Counted from the stretch's first letter, positions 49,696 to 59,030 are shown. The stretch is DNA of 64,000 bases from Arcticibacter pallidicorallinus (GCF_003002875.1 NZ_PVTH01000003.1:1-64000), one strand, 5' to 3'. Notes: generated by a model not told the origin, from the letters alone. Numbers and translations are program-made.

Positions 49696-51219
49696 TTAAT
49701 TAGCTGTTAACGCAATAGAATTTAATGACCGTTGCGAACCATCAGGACCAACCGCAATAATATTATCAAATATGACTCTCGAGCCGGGACCGATCCCTGC
49801 AAGGGCCGATTTCATCGCGGCACTCAAAGTATTCCCGGTCGTGCTTAAAACAACAGCGTCCGCCCTTGGCTTGGCAATGATCAATGTAAAGCGTGTCACG
49901 TCAAACCGGGCGTCAAAATCGAAGTTCTCCAGCATCGCGAAGACTTTACTTTGAGACTTTATCGCTACAGAACTTGCAACGCCACCCGTTTTGCCAACAA
50001 ACTTCGCTACCGGATCAGGAATACGCTTTACGCGAAAATCGGTGGTTCCGACTGTCTGCACCTTACCCGGAGCAACTTCTGCAGATACAGACACCTTTGC
50101 CTGCCCCGGAGAACTTACTGTGACGATGTACTTGCCGCCAGCTCCTTTGATAGAACCGCCCTGCATACTTACACGCAGATTCTCTTTCGGAATACCGGGC
50201 GCCGATACAGAGACAGGATTTGCCACGCCGATATAAAATACGTTCATCTTATCAGGAGAGACCACTGCCGATGGCCGGGCAACCTGATATTTCTGTTCTG
50301 GAGTACGATATTCTTTTATCGTTCCATCTGTCTGCTTAACCTTCACGATTCCAGACCAGGAGAATACTCCCTCCCTTGTCGTTGGAACCGAATAAACTCC
50401 CTTCCCATCTCGTAGGGGCAGATTCGCTCCTCCAACGGTGATTGATGGACTTGTCCTTGAGTCATAAGCCGTCAGAAACACTTCAGCAGTATAAGGCTGT
50501 CCCTGAATCAAGTACGAAGTAGGTGCAACCGCAACTGCTGCAAACTTATCAAGATTAACTACCGCCTGATCCATCTTTCCAAGAATACGCTTGACCACGT
50601 CCGCTTCAGCATTCTTCGCATCGGTCTGAATTTTAGTCAGAATAGTCATCGCAGCTGTTAAAGGCGTACCTTCTCCAAAATTGACATCTTCCCAGCTACG
50701 ACGTCCCTTTACAGGGTCGTTTGCCTGTAGGGCAAGATTGAGACCTGTTTTGTCCTTCTCGTCCAGTAAGCTGCTCAGCTTTTCGCGTGTTTCATTGATT
50801 TTCGCTTTCAGGGCTGCCCCTTTCTTCTGATTGATCATGATTCCCGGAGAAATATCTGTGTTATCGCGCTGAACAAGATCACCTGTATCTTCACTATAAC
50901 CCTGTCCCGCAGTCACAAATTCCTTTTTCAATTGTTCAATGTACGCATTCAGCTCCTCCGATACCGCCTGAGCCTGCTTAGCCCGCTCGTAAATTGGTCG
51001 CGCGCGCTCAGGTTCCTCTTTTAGCTTGGTAGCCTCGAATGACGAAAATAGTTGCGTCACACTGGTATTAACGTTTGATCGGGACGTTTCTAAACTATCA
51101 TTAATGTTCTTAAATGCATTGAGTATACTATCTGACACATTCAACGCGAGCATAGCGAGCAATACCAAATACATGATATTGATCATCTTCTGTCTCGTCG
51201 TTTCTCTACCTGCAGCCAT
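49696..51219 (-). CDS. gldM: Type IX secretion / gliding motor protein GldM (PorM)
   Basis: 507 residues. One N-terminal membrane helix (MINIMYLVLLAMLALNVS) is followed by a helical periplasmic domain and three beta domains, the known GldM D1-D4 layout. Conserved stretches include KGRRSWEDVNFG, NVFYIGVANPVSVSAPG and GSRVIFDNIIAVGPDG. With GldL it forms the proton-driven rotary motor that powers secretion and gliding. Length matches the family. Operon context is exact. Confidence 0.97.
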   Translation of the reverse strand: MAAGRETTRQKMINIMYLVLLAMLALNVSDSILNAFKNINDSLETSRSNVNTSVTQLFSSFEATKLKEEPERARPIYERAKQAQAVSEELNAYIEQLKKEFVTAGQGYSEDTGDLVQRDNTDISPGIMINQKKGAALKAKINETREKLSSLLDEKDKTGLNLALQANDPVKGRRSWEDVNFGEGTPLTAAMTILTKIQTDAKNAEADVVKRILGKMDQAVVNLDKFAAVAVAPTSYLIQGQPYTAEVFLTAYDSRTSPSITVGGANLPLRDGKGVYSVPTTREGVFSWSGIVKVKQTDGTIKEYRTPEQKYQVARPSAVVSPDKMNVFYIGVANPVSVSAPGIPKENLRVSMQGGSIKGAGGKYIVTVSSPGQAKVSVSAEVAPGKVQTVGTTDFRVKRIPDPVAKFVGKTGGVASSVAIKSQSKVFAMLENFDFDARFDVTRFTLIIAKPRADAVVLSTTGNTLSAAMKSALAGIGPGSRVIFDNIIAVGPDGSQRSLNSIALTAN

Positions 51220-51256
51220 CTATTTGATTCTTGTATTGATACTGTCCATCATTAAC

Positions 51257-52075
51257 TTAGACCCGCGGCTGATTCATAGCCGAAAGCATATTACCATAAA
51301 TCGCGTTCAAAGAGGCCAGATTCTTAGCCAGACGACCAACCTCATCTTTAAACTGTTTAGAATCTTCCATCGACTCGTTGAAATTCTGCATGGTCAAAGA
51401 GACGTTCTGATAAAACTTATTCATCGACTTCAAGTGGGCACTTGAGTCCTGCAATTCCAGCTCATATACAGCATTTAATGCAGACAAGTTGCGAGCCAGA
51501 TTATTAACCTGCTCATGGTATGATTTCGTATCTGCATTGGTGTTACCAAGTTCAGCAAGATTCTCTGTAGCCTTAGAAAAAGCAACGTTCAGTTTGTCAA
51601 AACTACCTGAAGCACTCTTTACCTTAGAAGTATACTCATTTGTTGCAATGGAAGCGTCGGCAACGGTAGATATCGAGGCTACCTTATCACCGAAAGTCCT
51701 TAATCCATCACCCAGACTTTGGATCAGTTCAGGACCAACTTTCGCATCAGCAAGCATTTTATCTAATGCAGCAGATGTCGGTGCGGAGCTAGCTACCGGC
51801 GCCTGACGAGTTGCCTTCTGCGGTAACTCACCGCTGAAATCATCAGCAAGTTCCGGATAAACCCTGGCCCATTCCGGATCCTTGGCAGGAGGAACAAAGC
51901 CTGTTAAAAAGAAAAGGAACGCTTCCACCCCTAGTCCTATACCAATCATGTAGTTGCCCCAGACACCCCCTATATGAAGAATCTTAAACAATGCACCCAA
52001 AATAACAATACTCGCACCCCAGGATATCGCTTTATGCAGGAACCCCTCAAATCCTGTGCTTTTCTTCTCAGCCAT
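51257..52075 (-). CDS. gldL: Type IX secretion / gliding motor protein GldL (PorL)
   Basis: 272 residues. Two N-terminal membrane helices (AISWGASIVILGALFKILHIGG and YMIGIGLGVEAFLFFLTGFVPP) carry Lys31 and Glu51, the charged pair expected for the proton path of this motor. A long cytoplasmic, coiled-coil-rich tail follows, with two similar segments (ARNLSALNAVYELEL and AKNLASLNAIYGNML). It pairs with GldM. Start codon and spacing (27 nt after gldK) are normal. Confidence 0.96.
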   Translation of the reverse strand: MAEKKSTGFEGFLHKAISWGASIVILGALFKILHIGGVWGNYMIGIGLGVEAFLFFLTGFVPPAKDPEWARVYPELADDFSGELPQKATRQAPVASSAPTSAALDKMLADAKVGPELIQSLGDGLRTFGDKVASISTVADASIATNEYTSKVKSASGSFDKLNVAFSKATENLAELGNTNADTKSYHEQVNNLARNLSALNAVYELELQDSSAHLKSMNKFYQNVSLTMQNFNESMEDSKQFKDEVGRLAKNLASLNAIYGNMLSAMNQPRV

Positions 52076-52102
52076 CTTAAATATAATTTTTTGATTTTTT
52101 AA

Positions 52103-53419
52103 TTAGAATGTACTCTTATCCCTGATATCCCTTCCCGGATAGCGGGTTACACATCGAAAGCCTATGTAAGACTTGGATGTGTCCTGATATTCATATGTCC
52201 GGGTGGAATTTTGCAGAAAATATCCAATATCCTTCCAGGATCCGCCTCTTACGACTTTACGTTTCATCGTTTCAGGGTCGCCTGTTTTGGCCTCATAGCT
52301 GAAGACCGGGTTCATATCGTGTACAAAGGTTGAAGCCGACTCATCGTAGGCTGATGATGTCCATTCAGCAACGTTTCCAGCCATATTATATAATCCGAAA
52401 TCATTCGGAAAATAAGACTTCACATTCACTGTGGTTGCCCCTCCGTCATCATTATAGTTTCCTCTTCCCGGCTTAAAATTAGCCATCAGACATCCTTTTG
52501 CATTGCGGATATAAGGACCGCCCCAAGGGTAATCCGTACCTATCCTACCACCGCGGGCAGCATATTCAAACTCCGCTTCGGATGGTAAACCATAAGGCAG
52601 CCGCGGGCTTCGCTCCGCTTGTTTCGAATTTTGATAGAGCCTTGTACGCCACACGGTGAAGGCTCTCGCCTGTCTCCACGTAACGCCCACAACAGGATAA
52701 TTTGCATAGGAAGGGTGAGTGAAATATCCTTCTGTAAGCGGATCATTCTGTGCATAGGCAAAGTCTGCCAGCCAGGCAAGCGTATCAGGATAAACCGCTA
52801 CTGTATCGCGGAAAATAAAATCAGATCTCCTCTTCGTACGGTCAGCCCTGTGATTCGCTGCATCCTGTAGATTTACAAATGCAAAGTTGTATTTAAGAAG
52901 ACGTACGTCTATTTCGTTTTGGTCGAAGATCCTGTCCTCTCCCTGGTAGTACATTCCCTGAAGTTTGTTCGCATTTGCAGGACTCCGCTTATTGCTCCAT
53001 ATGATGGATCCATCTCCAACTTTCGCCCAGTCGATATAACGCTGACCCCCGCTACCGGATGCCTGGTTACCGGTCTGAACAAACAATTGAGGATCCTGAA
53101 GATAGTCGGTGATCGCAATGGAGTCTCGCACCCAGTTCACAAACTGTCTGTATTCACTGTTTGTAATCTCGGTTTCATCCATATAAAAAGCCTGGACAGT
53201 GACTTGCTTATTTTGTGCAATTTGTGAGAAAGTGATATCCTGGTCGGTTTGACCCATCACAAACGTGCCGGCAGGCACATAAACCATCCCGTAAGGGACC
53301 TGGCTTGTACTTACTTTCTTATTCTTTACCCCTACTAATTCTCCTCCTGCTCCATTGCGACCGCAACTCGCTGCCACTATGGAAAGTAGAGAAAAAGCAA
53401 TCATGTAAACTCTTCTCAT
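52103..53419 (-). CDS. gldK: Type IX secretion / gliding lipoprotein GldK (PorK)
   Basis: 438 residues. Lipoprotein signal MRRVYMIAFSLLSIVAASC (Cys19), then a formylglycine-generating-enzyme-like (SUMF1) fold: GMVYVPAGTFVMGQ, EITNSEYRQFVNWV, LPSEAEFEYAARGG, NVAEWTSSAYD and VRGGSWKD. GldK is thought to be structural, not catalytic: it forms the outer-membrane-linked ring with GldN. First gene of the gld operon; a candidate promoter is 113 nt upstream. Confidence 0.96.
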   Translation of the reverse strand: MRRVYMIAFSLLSIVAASCGRNGAGGELVGVKNKKVSTSQVPYGMVYVPAGTFVMGQTDQDITFSQIAQNKQVTVQAFYMDETEITNSEYRQFVNWVRDSIAITDYLQDPQLFVQTGNQASGSGGQRYIDWAKVGDGSIIWSNKRSPANANKLQGMYYQGEDRIFDQNEIDVRLLKYNFAFVNLQDAANHRADRTKRRSDFIFRDTVAVYPDTLAWLADFAYAQNDPLTEGYFTHPSYANYPVVGVTWRQARAFTVWRTRLYQNSKQAERSPRLPYGLPSEAEFEYAARGGRIGTDYPWGGPYIRNAKGCLMANFKPGRGNYNDDGGATTVNVKSYFPNDFGLYNMAGNVAEWTSSAYDESASTFVHDMNPVFSYEAKTGDPETMKRKVVRGGSWKDIGYFLQNSTRTYEYQDTSKSYIGFRCVTRYPGRDIRDKSTF

Positions 53420-53531
53420 CTATGCGCTGAACCTGGTTAAAAATTCTATTGAATTTGGGGCTAAGTTATTAAAACTCTTTACATCTGATTCAAATTTCGC
53501 ACAGATTTAACAAACTATGCCCCTCTTTAGA

Positions 53532-53562
53532 CAAACATATAAAAAAGGGGTTAGTTTGAAAG
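53532..53562 (-). promoter_or_regulatory. Candidate promoter of gldK-L-M-N
   Basis: TATGTTTG at 53532-53539 (minus) is a perfect TAnnTTTG -7 box. The -33 element is weaker (TTTC, 18-nt spacer). It lies in the 159-bp gap between hemD and gldK, leaving a leader of about 100 nt. hemD and genes before it might also read through. Confidence 0.5.
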
Positions 53563-53578
53563 AATAAAGTCTTCAAAT

Positions 53579-54343
53579 TTACTTGTTCGCGAGCTTTATA
53601 TATTGCTCAATAGCCATCGTCATACTTGGGGCAACGGGCGTCGGGGCCGGAATATCTAATATAAGATCACGCTCCTGAATCGCCTTTTGAGTACTTGCAC
53701 CAAATGCAGCGATACGTGTGTCATTTTGCACAAAATCTGGGAAGTTTTTGTATAGTGATTGTATACTGGACGGACTAAAGAAAGCTATTACATCATAAAA
53801 GACATCAGCAAGGTCTGACAGGTCACTGCACACCGTTCTGAATAGCACTGCCGGAGTAATATCATAGCCGTTGTCCTGCATAAACTTCAGGGTTTCTTCA
53901 GCCGCTACATCCGAACAAGGAAAAAGGAACTTTTCCGATGCATTCTTTTTCAGTACTTCCGCAAGATCAGATGCAGTTTGCTTTCCAAAAAAGATCTTCC
54001 GCTTACGATATTGAATGTATTTCTGCAGATATAAGGCAATATTCTCCGAAAGACAGAAATATTTCATCTCCGAAGGCACATCAAACCTCATTTCCTCACA
54101 TATTCTAAAAAAGTGATCTGCTGCATTTCTGCTAGTGAAAACCACAGCTGAAAAGTCAGCGAGGTTGATCCTGTCCTTACGAAAATCCTTTGCCGTAACA
54201 CCTTCTACGTGAATAAACGAGCGAAAATCAATTTTAACGTTATACTTTTTCGCTAATTCAAAGTAAGGTGACTTATCTGTTTCCGGTTTTGGCAAGGTTA
54301 CCAAAACGCTTTTAACCTTTTTCTTCCTGTCTGATAACTGCAT
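53579..54343 (-). CDS. hemD: Uroporphyrinogen-III synthase
   Basis: 254 residues. The two-lobed HemD pattern is visible: SVLVTLPKPE at the start, AVVFTSRNAADHFF, FLFPCSDVAAEETL, VIAFFSPSSIQSL and AFGASTQKAI. It closes hydroxymethylbilane to uroporphyrinogen III in haem synthesis. The family is very divergent in sequence, but these blocks are clear. It follows the DUF4271 gene by 6 nt and precedes gldK, an arrangement I recall from other Bacteroidota. Confidence 0.9.
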   Translation of the reverse strand: MQLSDRKKKVKSVLVTLPKPETDKSPYFELAKKYNVKIDFRSFIHVEGVTAKDFRKDRINLADFSAVVFTSRNAADHFFRICEEMRFDVPSEMKYFCLSENIALYLQKYIQYRKRKIFFGKQTASDLAEVLKKNASEKFLFPCSDVAAEETLKFMQDNGYDITPAVLFRTVCSDLSDLADVFYDVIAFFSPSSIQSLYKNFPDFVQNDTRIAAFGASTQKAIQERDLILDIPAPTPVAPSMTMAIEQYIKLANK

Positions 54344-54349
54344 CTTTAT

Positions 54350-55339
54350 TTAGAACCTGAGAGCTTTAATTAATACCAATATTGGGCAGATTTCAAGCGC
54401 ACAAAGATACAAAATTAAATACAGCTTAGGAAACTTGTAGCTAGACAAGATATTAGAGATAGCCCTTGTGAATTGAGAAAAAACGATGAAGAATATCAGT
54501 ACAAACGACAGATAAATATAGTAAGGAGCAAAACGCGTCGGCGTTAAACTAAACGCAATGACTATCGGAAGAAACAACAGGGCAGCGTTGAAGTAACTAA
54601 GGAATAAAATAGAAATATATTCTTTGACAAGCTTCACCGAGTCAAATAGAAAACCAAGGAACTTCAACAGGATGACTTTAAGTGTGAACACTCCAATAAC
54701 AATCATCGATAGCCGTAAAAACCATTGAAATCCACTATAGGAATAGGAAAGCTGGAAGTACTTCCCACACTGGTACAAGAACATTCCAATGGTAAATCCG
54801 AAAAGCAGATATAGAAATACAAACGGCCAGGAATTAAAAAACTTTTCCTCTTTATTGATCTGGCTGAGAACCCGATTGCTGAAGAAAGCGTGAATTATAG
54901 CTGATAGTTCATTAAAGAACATATGCCTTAATATGGCAAATAATATCAGGGAAACCAGTACAAATGCAATCACCCACAGCTCTCCCTTCTTTCTAAGCTT
55001 TCCGGAATCATACTGTTGCTCGGGCTTTTTCGATCTCGACTCCCATTCTGAAAAGTCAAGATTCGTTACGAGATTCGCCTTAAACAAGCTGTCACGAAAT
55101 CGGTTTTCCCTCCCGGGATCGGGTTTCTTAATCCATACCATGGACAAAGAATCGCCAATATGGCGTAGAGAATCATTAACCCGCTTCTTCTCCTCCTGTA
55201 ACAATCTCCATCTGTTTATTCTGGATTCTTTGAACCCCGCAGATGATTCAGCAACAGTGTCCACCTGTGCCTGTACAGCACCTGCAGACAAGCTTATCAG
55301 GAAGACGAATAGTAGACGGGCGAAGAAGTTCATATACAA
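54350..55339 (-). CDS. DUF4271 membrane protein
   Basis: 329 residues. Signal peptide (ends GAVQAQ), a polar Arg/Glu/Lys-rich region to about residue 115, then several membrane segments (ELWVIAFVLVSLILFAIL, FVFLYLLFGFTIGMFLY, FLRLSMIVIGVFTLKVILL and more). FFNELSAIIHAFFSNR and the sequence around NKEEKFFNSWPF fit DUF4271. Function is not known. The position just before hemD and gldK suggests an envelope role. Confidence 0.82.
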   Translation of the reverse strand: MYMNFFARLLFVFLISLSAGAVQAQVDTVAESSAGFKESRINRWRLLQEEKKRVNDSLRHIGDSLSMVWIKKPDPGRENRFRDSLFKANLVTNLDFSEWESRSKKPEQQYDSGKLRKKGELWVIAFVLVSLILFAILRHMFFNELSAIIHAFFSNRVLSQINKEEKFFNSWPFVFLYLLFGFTIGMFLYQCGKYFQLSYSYSGFQWFLRLSMIVIGVFTLKVILLKFLGFLFDSVKLVKEYISILFLSYFNAALLFLPIVIAFSLTPTRFAPYYIYLSFVLIFFIVFSQFTRAISNILSSYKFPKLYLILYLCALEICPILVLIKALRF

Positions 55340-55361
55340 TAAGAGGCAAAGGTAGCCATTT

Positions 55362-55763
55362 TCATTTCAGTTTCCTTGCTGTAACTCTTACAGCATCCGC
55401 TTCCATGGTCTGAAAAACAAGCACGCCATCTTCTAACTTTTTAATCAGAAATTTAATTTTCCTGCTGCCCTGTTCTTTTAAATTCTCTTCATAATTGATA
55501 ACAGGGTACTCGATATGATAGGTTCCTTCAGACAATGCCCTTCCTCCCCAAATCATTTCCAACTTCTTTCCCTTGCTGAACCGAATAGATGGGTTGTTCT
55601 CTTTTAGCTCCTCATCAGGTGTTACACTTCCTTGATTGGGATTCTCCACTTTTACATATTGCCAAACACCATAAAGATCCTCATCATTTACAGCCGGATT
55701 ACAAGCGGTCGATACGACCAGCAAAATAAAGATGCTTAAATAAAAAACCCTTGATAAACTCAT
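55362..55763 (-). CDS. Small lipoprotein, possibly lipocalin-like
   Basis: 133 residues. Lipoprotein signal MSLSRVFYLSIFILLVVSTAC (Cys21). The mature part starts DLYGVWQYVKVE, a G-x-W opening seen in lipocalin-like families, and is a run of predicted beta strands. The function is unknown. It lies 20 nt after the ndpA-like gene and 22 nt before the DUF4271 gene, so all three plus hemD probably form one operon. Confidence 0.72.
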   Translation of the reverse strand: MSLSRVFYLSIFILLVVSTACNPAVNDEDLYGVWQYVKVENPNQGSVTPDEELKENNPSIRFSKGKKLEMIWGGRALSEGTYHIEYPVINYEENLKEQGSRKIKFLIKKLEDGVLVFQTMEADAVRVTARKLK

Positions 55764-55783
55764 GACTTGTTATACTAATGAAA

Positions 55784-56845
55784 CTACTGCTCTTCCTTAA
55801 AAAAGACCTTGTAAAAATTCATCGATCTCCCCTCATCGAAACCCTTCTCTATTAACTCTCTGTCACCGTGGATATAGATATGAAAGTTTTTATCCAGCTT
55901 TAAAATACTTTTAAACTTCCTTGCCTGCGTCTTAACGGCGGCGGCAGAGATGTCGAACGAATCATTTATTTCCGTATCGAATTCCTGCTCATAATTGCTT
56001 TTATATGCTTTAAAGGATGCTATAGCGTCCGGATTGACGATGACCTCGTTTGAAAATTCGTCCAAATCAAAACTCTCTTTCTCTTTGAAATATTTCATTG
56101 ATTTGTTAAGCAAATCAATCTTATCCGCCTTGGTCAACTCAAACTCTTCATCCACCCTTGTAGTGATAAAGTCTTTATAAACACCAAGTGCCGCTGAAGT
56201 CTGATTATAACTATCATTACGAATCTGGAGTTTAAGGAAGTCATCTTTCCAGTAAACAGCCTCCGTGCTTCTGTTGGTCTGGTCGGTCACCAACACTTTA
56301 TACCCCTCGGATTTGTCAGTCTTAAAAATAAGAACGCCCTTATCAAGCTTTTGAATATTAATTCCTTCCTGTTCGTACTCCAGTCTGAAACCCGATTTCT
56401 CAGGAAAAACCTTTAAGTAGGTTTCCTTCGTTTCAGATTTAAACACACCAATCGCATCGAGCACTTCGCCCTCTATCTGGACATTTTTAAAGGATACCAC
56501 GTAAAGTTCGCCAGACTTGATCTTGGGATGGGTTGAGACATCGTACAGGAACTTAGCCATCATTTGAGAGTTTTCGTGAAAGCGAAGCGGATCGTCAAAT
56601 ATCTCCGTACAGAAGTGGAACATCTCATTGAGCTCCAGATTACCGCTCGAATGCATAAAGCGATAAACTTCATTAACCTTCTCAAAAGGTTTGAGATAAT
56701 ATTGCATCAATAAATTATTGAGTAACTCATCGTCTATCCGGAAAGGTTCCTCAGAAAGAACATAAAACTCTTCCTGCATCTTGTTCCCAATTCGGTGAAT
56801 AGACAGATGCTCCAGCGCTGCTTCGAAAAATGTGACCATAATCAA
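55784..56845 (-). CDS. Nucleoid-associated protein, NdpA/YejK family
   Basis: 353 residues. The opening EAALEHLSIHRIGNKMQEEFYVLSEEP is characteristic of the 37-kDa nucleoid-associated family, as are LYVVSFKNVQIEGEVLDAIGVFKSE, VNPDAIASFKAYKSNYEQ and FHIYIHGDRELIEKG. Homologues coat the nucleoid, and their function is not well defined. It is first in a probable operon running to hemD. A TATGTTTC -7-like box (56861-56868, minus) lies just upstream. Confidence 0.88.
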   Translation of the reverse strand: MIMVTFFEAALEHLSIHRIGNKMQEEFYVLSEEPFRIDDELLNNLLMQYYLKPFEKVNEVYRFMHSSGNLELNEMFHFCTEIFDDPLRFHENSQMMAKFLYDVSTHPKIKSGELYVVSFKNVQIEGEVLDAIGVFKSETKETYLKVFPEKSGFRLEYEQEGINIQKLDKGVLIFKTDKSEGYKVLVTDQTNRSTEAVYWKDDFLKLQIRNDSYNQTSAALGVYKDFITTRVDEEFELTKADKIDLLNKSMKYFKEKESFDLDEFSNEVIVNPDAIASFKAYKSNYEQEFDTEINDSFDISAAAVKTQARKFKSILKLDKNFHIYIHGDRELIEKGFDEGRSMNFYKVFFKEEQ

Positions 56846-56869
56846 TTTGTAAAAAGGCGTGAAACATAC

Positions 56870-56898
56870 TGAAATATTTCATCAATCGCCTACTTTTG
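56870..56898. promoter_or_regulatory. Divergent promoter region with a 12-bp palindrome
   Basis: TGAAATATTTCA (56870-56881) is a perfect palindrome between the divergent ndpA-like and AEC transporter genes. On the plus strand TACTTTTG (56891-56898) is a perfect TAnnTTTG -7 box for the transporter, 34 nt before its ATG. The palindrome covers its -33 region and would suit a repressor or activator site. Confidence 0.5.
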
Positions 56899-56932
56899 CT
56901 GATATTTCTAACACCCTCGGGGTTCAAATAAT

Positions 56933-57838
56933 ATGATCAACTTTATTTTGATAGCGGGCTCGCTTCTGATGGGGCTGCTGTTTAACATCTTTGGGTCATT
57001 ACCTAAAGATTCATACAAAGGAATCAATGCATGGGTCTTGTTCGTCGCTCTACCAGCCTTATCACTAAAGTATATTCCGGCTATTGAATGGAGTCCGGAA
57101 ATGATCTTCCCGGCTATGGCCCCGATCATCGGATGGGTGGCTGCATGGCTTGCAGTAACTGCCTATGCCTGGAAATTCAAGATTGACAGCGCTACCAAGG
57201 GATCATTAAAACTTTCTACGGGACTTGCCAACACATCGTTTCTGGGTTTCCCGCTGGTAATCGCTTACTTCGGCGAGGAAGCACTAAGTATAGCCATTAT
57301 TTCAGACCAGGTAACGTTTATGCTGCTGACAACGGTGGGTATCATCACCGCCTTGCGTGCGGCAGACGGCGAAACGGTATCTCCGGGAGTTATTATCCGG
57401 AAAGCTTTTAAGTTTCCTCCTTTCATAGCTTTCCTGATGGCTCTTATCCTTCCGCGATTCGTTGATCTAAGTCCCCTGAATCCCTTGCTCGATCGGCTTA
57501 TCGTCACCGTTGGCCCTCTTGCTTTGTTTTCTATTGGTCTGCAGCTGAAATTTTCTGAATGGAAAAGCGAGTGGAAAAACCTCTCCTTCGGACTGGTCTT
57601 CAAGCTTTTTATAACACCAGCATTGGTACTCACAACGGCTCTGATTTTTGGCATCAAAGGAACAATTCCGCAAGTAAGCATCTTACAGGCAGCCATGCCC
57701 ACCCTCGTTACAGGAAGTCTTCTGGCTGACGAATATAAGCTGAACCCTCAATTAGCGAACATGATGGTTGGCCTCGGAATCTTCATAGCATTCTTATCAA
57801 CCGCCTTTTGGTGGCATATTATGCAGTTGCTACTTTAA
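56933..57838 (+). CDS. AEC (auxin efflux carrier) family transporter
   Basis: 301 residues with about ten membrane segments in two sets of five (for example INFILIAGSLLMGLLFNIFG and FIAFLMALILPRFV). Family-like features include TGLANTSFLGFPLVIAYFG in the first half and QAAMPTLVTGSLLADEY in the second. AEC proteins move organic anions or related solutes through the inner membrane; the substrate cannot be told here. It stands alone on the plus strand. Confidence 0.88.
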   Translation: MINFILIAGSLLMGLLFNIFGSLPKDSYKGINAWVLFVALPALSLKYIPAIEWSPEMIFPAMAPIIGWVAAWLAVTAYAWKFKIDSATKGSLKLSTGLANTSFLGFPLVIAYFGEEALSIAIISDQVTFMLLTTVGIITALRAADGETVSPGVIIRKAFKFPPFIAFLMALILPRFVDLSPLNPLLDRLIVTVGPLALFSIGLQLKFSEWKSEWKNLSFGLVFKLFITPALVLTTALIFGIKGTIPQVSILQAAMPTLVTGSLLADEYKLNPQLANMMVGLGIFIAFLSTAFWWHIMQLLL

Positions 57839-57908
57839 GACTGAAAGGCAACCTGCGTACTGCAGCCACCCTCGAATATCGGAGAGAAAGTCTTAAGGAT
57901 ATAAATCA

Positions 57909-57925
57909 GACTGATACTATCAGTC
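57909..57925. terminator. Small hairpin between convergent genes
   Basis: GACTGAT-ACT-ATCAGTC, a 7-bp stem with a 3-nt loop, overlaps the stop codon of the zinc-ribbon gene. It is flanked by an A-run on the plus strand and only a weak T-rich stretch on the minus strand, so terminator function is uncertain. Confidence 0.35.
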
Positions 57926-58117
57926 AAAAAAGGCAGGTACGTCTTCTTCTTCTGTTAACAGACTCTCAATTTTCGATCCGCATTTTGGACATTCGAAATA
58001 ATCTTCCTGAATTCTTAATTCATCGTTTAAAACCTGAATATAATTTAGAGAAGCATCACAGCAATTGCAATTAAAAGCTGAAGCAGATACATTGGAGATT
58101 ACTTTATGTGTTTCCAT
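57920..58117 (-). CDS. Small zinc-ribbon-like protein
   Basis: 65 residues. Two Cys clusters (FNCNCCDASLNY and ECPKCGSK) resemble a small zinc ribbon; the rest is acidic (TEEEDVPAFFD end). No signal peptide or membrane segment. Function unknown; such proteins often bind nucleic acid or other proteins. It runs antiparallel to the AEC transporter and its start region is 227 nt from the divergent tetR gene. Confidence 0.68.
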   Translation of the reverse strand: METHKVISNVSASAFNCNCCDASLNYIQVLNDELRIQEDYFECPKCGSKIESLLTEEEDVPAFFD

Positions 58118-58344
58118 GACTGGGTAATTTTGCTACAAATCTAGTCGCAACAAGCAGATAAGGAACTGACGCAGATCATATTTGATATTGATCGTTAACA
58201 TGCATTATTTTAATAAGTTGATAGTATCATAATAAAAGACATCCGGAATTGAGTTTTTTGCAAGGAAAAGCAATTATCATTGAACTGTCATTATCAGCTT
58301 ACCCGATTATAGTTTAAGGTCAAACTACCTATCTTCGCGACCGA

Positions 58345-58926
58345 ATGAACGTTCAATTAGAAAATATTACCTGCAAGAAGACGGCGATACTGGAAAGCAC
58401 ACTGCGTCTTATAAAGGAGAATGGATTCCACGGAACGCCTATGAGTCAGATTGCAAAGAGCGCTGGCGTTGCCGCTGGCACGATATACCATTACTTCGAT
58501 AGCAAAGACACCTTAATCCAGTCCTTGTACCTGTACGTTAAAGAACGAATGAGTAATATCATCCCTCATCAGGAGGATGATAAGCCTTACAAAGAATTAT
58601 TTCTCTCGTTCTGGATTGCGCAATGTGAGTATTTCATTGAAAACGAGGACGTTTTGCACTTCATTGAACAATATATGACATCTCCTTACAGACACTGTAA
58701 TCCCGAAAACGAAAGCAAACTTTTATCCTCGGGAGTTGTTCCATTTTTTCAAAGAGGAATAAATTCAGGATATATAAAAAATCTTGACTATCAACTACTT
58801 GTACCCGTAATACATGGCAGCATCATAGCCGCAGCAAAATATCATTTATCAGGACGCTATGAGTTCACCAAAGACCGTTTACGCGAAACCGCTCTGGTCA
58901 TCTGGGACGGCATTAAACACCGATAA
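58345..58926 (+). CDS. TetR/AcrR family transcriptional regulator
   Basis: 193 residues. The N-terminal helix-turn-helix is clear (GTPMSQIAKSAGVAAGTIYHYFDSKDTLIQSL). The C-terminal ligand domain is divergent, as usual. It lies 104 nt before a TolC-adaptor-pump set on the same strand and very likely represses it. A 10-bp palindrome across its start codon suggests autoregulation. Confidence 0.94.
   Translation: MNVQLENITCKKTAILESTLRLIKENGFHGTPMSQIAKSAGVAAGTIYHYFDSKDTLIQSLYLYVKERMSNIIPHQEDDKPYKELFLSFWIAQCEYFIENEDVLHFIEQYMTSPYRHCNPENESKLLSSGVVPFFQRGINSGYIKNLDYQLLVPVIHGSIIAAAKYHLSGRYEFTKDRLRETALVIWDGIKHR
58346..58355. promoter_or_regulatory. Candidate TetR operator over the start codon
   Basis: TGAACGTTCA is a perfect palindrome beginning at the second base of the tetR ATG. 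A -7-like TATCTTCG lies just upstream (about 58329), so a protein bound here would block transcription start or early elongation. No second copy was seen in the 104-bp gap before the tolC gene. Confidence 0.45.
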
Positions 58927-59030
58927 ACAAATAACAATTCTCACACCCGAAATACGAAAATCATAACACGGTCTAATTTATTTAAGACATCTCTGTGATC
59001 TCTGTATCCAAGCTTAAAATAGAATTTTCA

